Positions 59,707 to 64,000 of a DNA stretch of 64,000 nt are shown here, in pieces (position 1 is the first letter of the stretch; each line of letters opens with the position of its first letter). The translations under genes and the position numbers were made by a program. The stretch is from an uncultured Alphaproteobacteria bacterium (GTDB lineage: Bacteria; Pseudomonadota; Alphaproteobacteria; RF32; CAG-239). The notes under the pieces are model-generated. The model was not told where the DNA came from, did not search any database, and was given only the letters and a program-made list of their open reading frames with translations. The DNA lies in the NCBI GenBank assembly GCA_910587405.1, contig CAJUKS010000002.1, forward strand, positions 17,545 to 81,544. Reading direction: 5' to 3'.

Positions 59707-62568
59707 TTAACAATCCGCCGGCGGACACAGGTAGCCGTCATCGTCAAATTGCAAAGCCGAGGACGGAACAAATTTTCCTCCGGCAAAACTGTCCGATTTC
59801 AAAACGCCGTTTCGGTAGGATACGCCCGGCAGCAAAGCGCCGCAACTGCCCCAGCGATTATAAAGCGGCGTGTTAAAGCTGACCGCGGCGCCGCACGCCT
59901 GCGGTATCCATCCTTCCAAAATCCGCACTCCGAATTTCTTAACCCACAGATCGAACGTCTGCGCCGTAAGCGAACTGTCGGCCAGCGCACAACGCAACGA
60001 AAAAAAGTCGTACGGATGCGCGGCTTCGCCGCAACCGGCAAAAACTGTTTCGTCACCGAACAAAACCGTTGCTTCGTTATCATAACAGAGCTCGGCAATA
60101 ATCCGACCGTGCCCCGGATGCGGATAAAAGAGAATCCGGCTTCCTGAAAACAGCGGCAACAAAGTGGCCGGACCGAATCCGGTCACCGTATACGGCGGCA
60201 AAACGTTGAGCACCCGGTCGCGAACGTTTAACGGCAGAACCGTATTCAGCTGATTGCAGGCTGCCAAAAGATTGCGATGCGAAAGCTCAACGGTCCCGCC
60301 GCGGTCGTCGGGCAGGATTAAAGCAATCGCATCAGGCGACACCGCCGGCGAACGGCGCCGCAGCCGTCCCCAAAAACCGCGGATTTTGTCCCCCCGGCTG
60401 ACCGGAACTTCGGTTAACGAACTCAGCAGCGGTTCTTCCGTCGTCATTTCTCCTTCCGCGACAAACTCAGCCGTTTTGCCGCACAGCTGCACGGCAAAAA
60501 ACAAGATCAGATGATCAATCCCGCCGCAAAACCGTATTCGTATCCGCTCTGCTTCGGGCCAACAACGCCGAAGCGCGGCGGCCAGCACATAACTACGTCG
60601 CAACAAACTGCCGAAAGTCAGCGGACGCCTGCCCGGTTCCTGTGCCGCCACATGACGGTTGCGGTAAGTTTTGGCCGCAAAGAGCAACGCGCCGCTTAAG
60701 CTGCTTTTGCAGTCGGCCGTCTTATAAATCATTTCGGCCATCAGATTATAGAGACGCTGCGCCACCCGATGACGCGCTTCTCGACCGCCGGCCGGAGAAT
60801 CGAACCGACAGGGCTCCATAATGCTGAGGGTAATACGCGGAAACCAACGAGTGGGAAACTTGTCTTTCAAATAGGAAAACTTGGAATATTGAGCACCGTT
60901 GATACGCACCGGCAGAATTTTGGCACCGGCTTTAGCAGCAATCACGCCCGCTCCTTCATAAACTTTCATCATCGCACCGGTGGTTGTCACCCGCCCCTCG
61001 GGAAAAATCATAACTTTACGGCCCTTCCTGATTTCCTCGGCCAAGGCGCGCACCGACAACGGATTCGCCGGATCAATCGGATAAAAGTCGACCAGAAGCC
61101 GGATCACCGGTATAAACCATTTTTGAGTCCAGCCGGTATTAATCGCAAAAGTGATTCTTTCCGGCATAAACGCCGCCAGCAACACCCCGTCCAGCAGCGA
61201 CACATGGTTGGAAACAATCAGGACTTTCGAACCGGCACGCTTAAAGTTGGCAATGCCGCTCACCCTGCCGTGAAACAGAAAACCGAGCAAACTCTGCACC
61301 AACGAACGCGTCAGAGCATCCGGCAACAAAGCGCATATATAGAGCGAAACCAGACCGCTGAAAAACGCCATGGCCAAAAACAACTGCGGCAACGACAAGC
61401 CGAACCCAAGAAAGGCAACGGCAAAGACCGCCGCCAGCGTCATCCCCAGCGCATTAAAAATATTGTTGCCGGCAATTACCGTTGCCACATAAGCTTTCGG
61501 CGCGCGGCTTTGCATAAAGGCATTGAGCGGAATAATATACATGCCGCCCCAAAACGCCAGCGCAAACAAATTGAAGCTTATTCCGAAAGCATGCGGCTGC
61601 AAAAAGAAAGCCGCAAAAGAAATTTTTTCGGCCGGAGTCGGATAAGCAGACGAAAACCAGTAGAGCAAAAACAGGCTCACGCCCATGCCGACGGCGCTCA
61701 GCGGCACGTAAGTCGCATGAACAAATCCTTTTAAAATGCGGCTGCAGCAAAAAGAACCGACCGCCACGCCCACCGAAAACAAAACCAGAAAAAAGGTGAT
61801 GACGCCTTCGCCGGTATTCAATATCTTTCCGCACAGGGGATAAATCTGCACCGCCACCAACGCACCGATAATCCAAAACCAGGTCGCACCGAGAATGCTC
61901 ATAAAGATCAACCGGTGTTTGCGCAAAAAACGAAAATTTTCAACCGTCGAAACAAAAACGTTTTTGGCAATCTTCAATTGCGGGCGCGGCGCCGGCGCAT
62001 GAGGAATTTGCCGTGCCGACAGATAACCGGCGGCCGCCAGCGCAATCAAAACGGCGACGGTAGCTGCCGTCGGCAGCAGGGTGCCGAGAATCAGCCCCAG
62101 CAAAATCGCCATATAGGTGCTGCTTTCAATATAGGCATTGCCGGCAACCAATTCCTGCGGCTGCAGCTGTTGCGGCAGCAAGGCGTATTTGACCGGACCG
62201 AAGAAAGCCGACTGCGCCCCCATTAAAGTCATAATCACCACCAACAGCGGCAGGTTATACCAATAATATGCCGCGGCAACGCCGATCATCAAAACCACTT
62301 CCGTTATTTTTAAAATGCGGGCGATGCGGTCGCGGGGATATTTGTCGGCCATTTGTCCGGCCGTGGCCGAAAAAAGGAAAAAAGGCAAAATAAAAAGCCC
62401 GGCAATCAGGTTGGACAGAATATCCGACTGTGCGGTCATATTGACCGTCACCAGAGTCAACAGAGCATTTTTGAACAAATTGTCATTGAGGGCGCCCAAA
62501 AACTGGGTAATCAGCAAAGGGAGAAAACGCCTGGTTTTCAAAAGATCGGCAGTCATAGTCATTCTCAT
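59707..62568 (-). CDS. LplT-PlsC-adenylation fusion (Aas-like) with truncated last domain
   Basis: A 953-residue membrane protein. Residues 1-420: a 12-helix MFS transporter of the LplT (lysophospholipid flippase) type. Residues about 430-630: a PlsC-type acyltransferase with NHVSLLDGVLLAAF (HX4D) and FPEGRVTTTG. Residues about 650-953: remains of an AMP-binding acyl-ACP/CoA synthetase. In full Aas-like fusions this last part is about 500 residues; here the ATP loop reads LPDDRGGTVELSHRNLL instead of TSGSxGxPKG, the GYGxTE motif reads EGWIPQACGA, and the protein ends at DDDGYLCPPADC before the C-terminal subdomain. Flipping and re-acylation of lysophospholipids may remain, but fatty-acid activation is doubtful. 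Three starts (62568, 62562, 62556) are possible; none has a good ribosome site. Confidence 0.88.
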   Translation of the reverse strand: MRMTMTADLLKTRRFLPLLITQFLGALNDNLFKNALLTLVTVNMTAQSDILSNLIAGLFILPFFLFSATAGQMADKYPRDRIARILKITEVVLMIGVAAAYYWYNLPLLVVIMTLMGAQSAFFGPVKYALLPQQLQPQELVAGNAYIESSTYMAILLGLILGTLLPTAATVAVLIALAAAGYLSARQIPHAPAPRPQLKIAKNVFVSTVENFRFLRKHRLIFMSILGATWFWIIGALVAVQIYPLCGKILNTGEGVITFFLVLFSVGVAVGSFCCSRILKGFVHATYVPLSAVGMGVSLFLLYWFSSAYPTPAEKISFAAFFLQPHAFGISFNLFALAFWGGMYIIPLNAFMQSRAPKAYVATVIAGNNIFNALGMTLAAVFAVAFLGFGLSLPQLFLAMAFFSGLVSLYICALLPDALTRSLVQSLLGFLFHGRVSGIANFKRAGSKVLIVSNHVSLLDGVLLAAFMPERITFAINTGWTQKWFIPVIRLLVDFYPIDPANPLSVRALAEEIRKGRKVMIFPEGRVTTTGAMMKVYEGAGVIAAKAGAKILPVRINGAQYSKFSYLKDKFPTRWFPRITLSIMEPCRFDSPAGGREARHRVAQRLYNLMAEMIYKTADCKSSLSGALLFAAKTYRNRHVAAQEPGRRPLTFGSLLRRSYVLAAALRRCWPEAERIRIRFCGGIDHLILFFAVQLCGKTAEFVAEGEMTTEEPLLSSLTEVPVSRGDKIRGFWGRLRRRSPAVSPDAIALILPDDRGGTVELSHRNLLAACNQLNTVLPLNVRDRVLNVLPPYTVTGFGPATLLPLFSGSRILFYPHPGHGRIIAELCYDNEATVLFGDETVFAGCGEAAHPYDFFSLRCALADSSLTAQTFDLWVKKFGVRILEGWIPQACGAAVSFNTPLYNRWGSCGALLPGVSYRNGVLKSDSFAGGKFVPSSALQFDDDGYLCPPADC

Positions 62569-62641
62569 TAAAATTTAGCGTTTTAAAACTAAAACATTTT
62601 ATCCCTGCCCTGTCAAGAAATTAAAAAAAATTAAATAGAGG

Positions 62642-62669
62642 TTGCTATTTAGAAAAATAAGTGTATTGT
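62642..62669 (+). promoter_or_regulatory. Promoter of the cold-shock gene
   Basis: TTGCTA, 16-bp spacer, TATTGT (62664-62669), giving a leader of about 160 nt. Confidence 0.45.
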
Positions 62670-62743
62670 TAAATCTGCGTTAGATTTTTACGGTCGCTTC
62701 AAAACGGCAAAACCCCGAACTAGATTTTTCTTTTTTATGCCAA

Positions 62744-62806
62744 AAAGATTTTTCTACACGTCAGGAAAAATCTTTACGGCACAGGCTGCCCAAGGTGGGC
62801 ATCTGT
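62744..62806 (+). promoter_or_regulatory. Structured 5' leader of the cold-shock gene
   Basis: An 11-bp hairpin AAAGATTTTTC/GAAAAATCTTT (62744-62775) and a second TGCCCA/TGGGCA hairpin (62787-62801) extended by ACAG/CTGT. Long leaders that refold with temperature are known for cspA mRNA; this one is a candidate. Confidence 0.55.
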
Positions 62807-62835
62807 AAATTTATTTTAGAAAAGGAAAAATTAAA

Positions 62836-63039
62836 ATGGCTAATGGAACAGTTAAATGGTTTAATACCCGCAAAGGTTACGGCTTCATCGAACCGGCAGA
62901 CGGCTCGAAAGACATCTTTGTTCATATCAGTGCGGTAGAAAAAGCAGGCCTGCGCGCTCTGCAGGAAAACCAGAAAATTTCTTATGACGCAATCGAACAT
63001 AAAGGCAAAATTTCTGCCGAAAATCTGAGCATTTTGTAA
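62836..63039 (+). CDS. cspA: Cold-shock protein (CspA family)
   Basis: A 67-residue single OB-fold nucleic-acid chaperone. RNP1 KGYGFIEP and RNP2 DIFVHI are intact, with the start NGTVKWFNTRKGYG. It melts RNA structure, usually after temperature drop. AAAAGGAAAA precedes the ATG. Single gene with its own promoter, leader and terminator. Confidence 0.95.
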   Translation: MANGTVKWFNTRKGYGFIEPADGSKDIFVHISAVEKAGLRALQENQKISYDAIEHKGKISAENLSIL

Positions 63040-63065
63040 GATTTCAAAAACTGAAGTTTATCAAA

Positions 63066-63097
63066 AAGCCCCGGTTAATCAGACCGGGGCTTTTTTT
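63066..63097. terminator. Terminator between csp and the adhesin gene
   Basis: AAAGCCCCGGT, 7-nt loop, ACCGGGGCTTTTTTT. It can serve both converging genes. Confidence 0.88.
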
Positions 63098-63118
63098 GAC
63101 CGGCCGGTTGCCGTTCCC

Positions 63119-64000
63119 CTAAAACAGGGACAGCTTTTCTTCATCGGCAGCACTCCCGGTGTTCAGGAACAGTCCCCGGTCCAGCTGCAAGCGATAACGC
63201 GCGTCCAGCGGCCGACTCATGATCCGAATCGGATTTTCTTCCGGATACTCGGTATACGGCGGATTAATCATCCGCGCTTCCAGATCAAGGTTGGTCAACC
63301 AGATATTGTAGAACGGCATTCCCTCGCGGATCGTCAGTTCAAAGCCGTCAACAGCCCGAACATCGGCAATATGGGCATGCCCCGACGGAAGTTCAATCCA
63401 TATTTTGCCCCTGCCGTCATTATAAATATAATCCGAAACCAAACCATCTCCTAATTTGCGAACGGCAATCCCCTGACCGGCCTGCAAATTGATTTTGCCC
63501 CGGCGATTATTATTCAGCGCCAGCACCAACGGATTATCCGAACGACCGATCTGCCCTTTGGAATGCAACGTGATGTTATCGGCCTTAAAATGCGGCAGGG
63601 CAGGATCGGCATGGGCGATACCGACAACCGAACTGTCCACCCGCATGTCAATGTCGCCGCCGGAAACAAATTGACGGATATTCATCGGGCCGCTGACCTC
63701 GTCAATATAAATTCCTTTTTGAGCCAATGCATTGATCCAACCGGCACGGTGATAGGAAGAATCGACCGTCAGATAATTGTCCGCAGTACCGACGGATCCT
63801 TTTTGTGCCGTCAAGTCAACCGTGTTGGCAACGATCGCGCCTTCGGCGCCGGCACCGGCATTCAAAATCGAATTTGCCGCGCTTACGCGAACCTCGCCGT
63901 TACCCGCCTTGAGGGTGCCGCGCAGGTTTGCATCGGCTTTAGCCACGTCTATTGCAATATCGCCGTCGGCAGAAGTTAAGGCACCGATCAGATTAGCGCC
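63119..64000 (-). CDS. C-terminal part of a large filamentous adhesin (partial)
   Basis: The frame is open to the window edge, so only the last 293 codons are seen; the start lies outside. The text is that of a haemagglutinin-type beta-helix: GNGEVRVSAANSILNAGAG, DLTAQKGSVGTADNYLTV, ADNITLHSKGQIGRSDNPLV and KINLQAGQGIAV, each turn carrying a strand and an N/G turn. It ends without an autotransporter barrel (LQLDRGLFLNTG and a short tail), so secretion would need a TpsB partner or a sorting signal of another kind. It resembles the large 'leukotoxin/filamentous adhesin' proteins annotated in gut Alphaproteobacteria (from memory, not checked). Confidence 0.7.
   Translation of the reverse strand, partial: GANLIGALTSADGDIAIDVAKADANLRGTLKAGNGEVRVSAANSILNAGAGAEGAIVANTVDLTAQKGSVGTADNYLTVDSSYHRAGWINALAQKGIYIDEVSGPMNIRQFVSGGDIDMRVDSSVVGIAHADPALPHFKADNITLHSKGQIGRSDNPLVLALNNNRRGKINLQAGQGIAVRKLGDGLVSDYIYNDGRGKIWIELPSGHAHIADVRAVDGFELTIREGMPFYNIWLTNLDLEARMINPPYTEYPEENPIRIMSRPLDARYRLQLDRGLFLNTGSAADEEKLSLF

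Overview
The window looks like a chromosomal segment of an uncultured, host-associated (probably gut) alphaproteobacterium, possibly of the RF32/'Rhodospirillales-like' type. The clues are an alphaproteobacterial-style XRE regulator, an ELM1-family protein, a probable rhodoquinone-biosynthesis enzyme (RquA, pointing to anaerobic fumarate respiration) and pilins of the G|RSM(V/I)E type. Species-level assignment is inference. No database search was possible.

Region 1 (1-26.4 kb, minus strand): one XRE regulator, then a 25-kb type IV secretion system (T4SS) locus transcribed right to left. It starts with three VirB2-like membrane pilins (26384-24452), a terminator and a new promoter. Then come VirB3, VirB4, four secreted coiled-coil VirB5-like or unknown proteins (one of about 1265 residues), VirB8, a small VirB7-like lipoprotein, a second VirB8, a VirB9/DotH-like protein with a C-terminal SPOR-like domain, a 1354-residue membrane-anchored repeat protein, a 1501-residue repeat protein ending in a VirB10 domain, and VirB11. 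Many genes overlap or are a few bases apart. No VirB6, VirD4 or relaxase is present in the window, so function (effector secretion, adhesion or conjugation) is open. The two giant 17-residue-repeat proteins are the most unusual part.

Region 2 (26.7-38.9 kb, plus strand, divergent): a type IVb pilus operon in the order of the IncI plasmid R64 pil genes (OmpA-like protein, TcpQ/PilL-like lipoprotein, PilN secretin, PilO, PilP, PilQ ATPase, PilR, a pilin-like protein, two prepilins). Prepilin peptidase is not in the window. IncI plasmids also pair a Dot/Icm-like T4SS with a thin type IVb pilus, so regions 1 and 2 may act together.

Region 3 (38.9-49.1 kb): housekeeping and small genes: DUF1349 protein, CbpA-like J-protein, two small envelope proteins, ELM1-like protein, rquA-rsmE (overlapping), cmk, a duplicated small membrane-protein cassette, an unknown 378-residue protein and rpsA.

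Region 4 (49.1-57.2 kb): accessory DNA. It holds an IS605/omega-RNA-like hairpin array, an 18-bp inverted repeat pair that could be an invertible switch, a Pmp-like autotransporter, a possible inactive metallopeptidase, a nitroreductase and tRNA-Ser(GGA). A 2.2-kb segment bounded by perfect 147-bp direct repeats carries a lysozyme-like gene convergent with a small periplasmic protein.

Region 5 (57.2-64 kb): a family 2 glycosyltransferase, a pirin, an envelope protein, an LplT-PlsC-adenylation fusion with a decayed last domain, a cold-shock gene with a structured leader, and the 3' end of a large filamentous adhesin running off the window.
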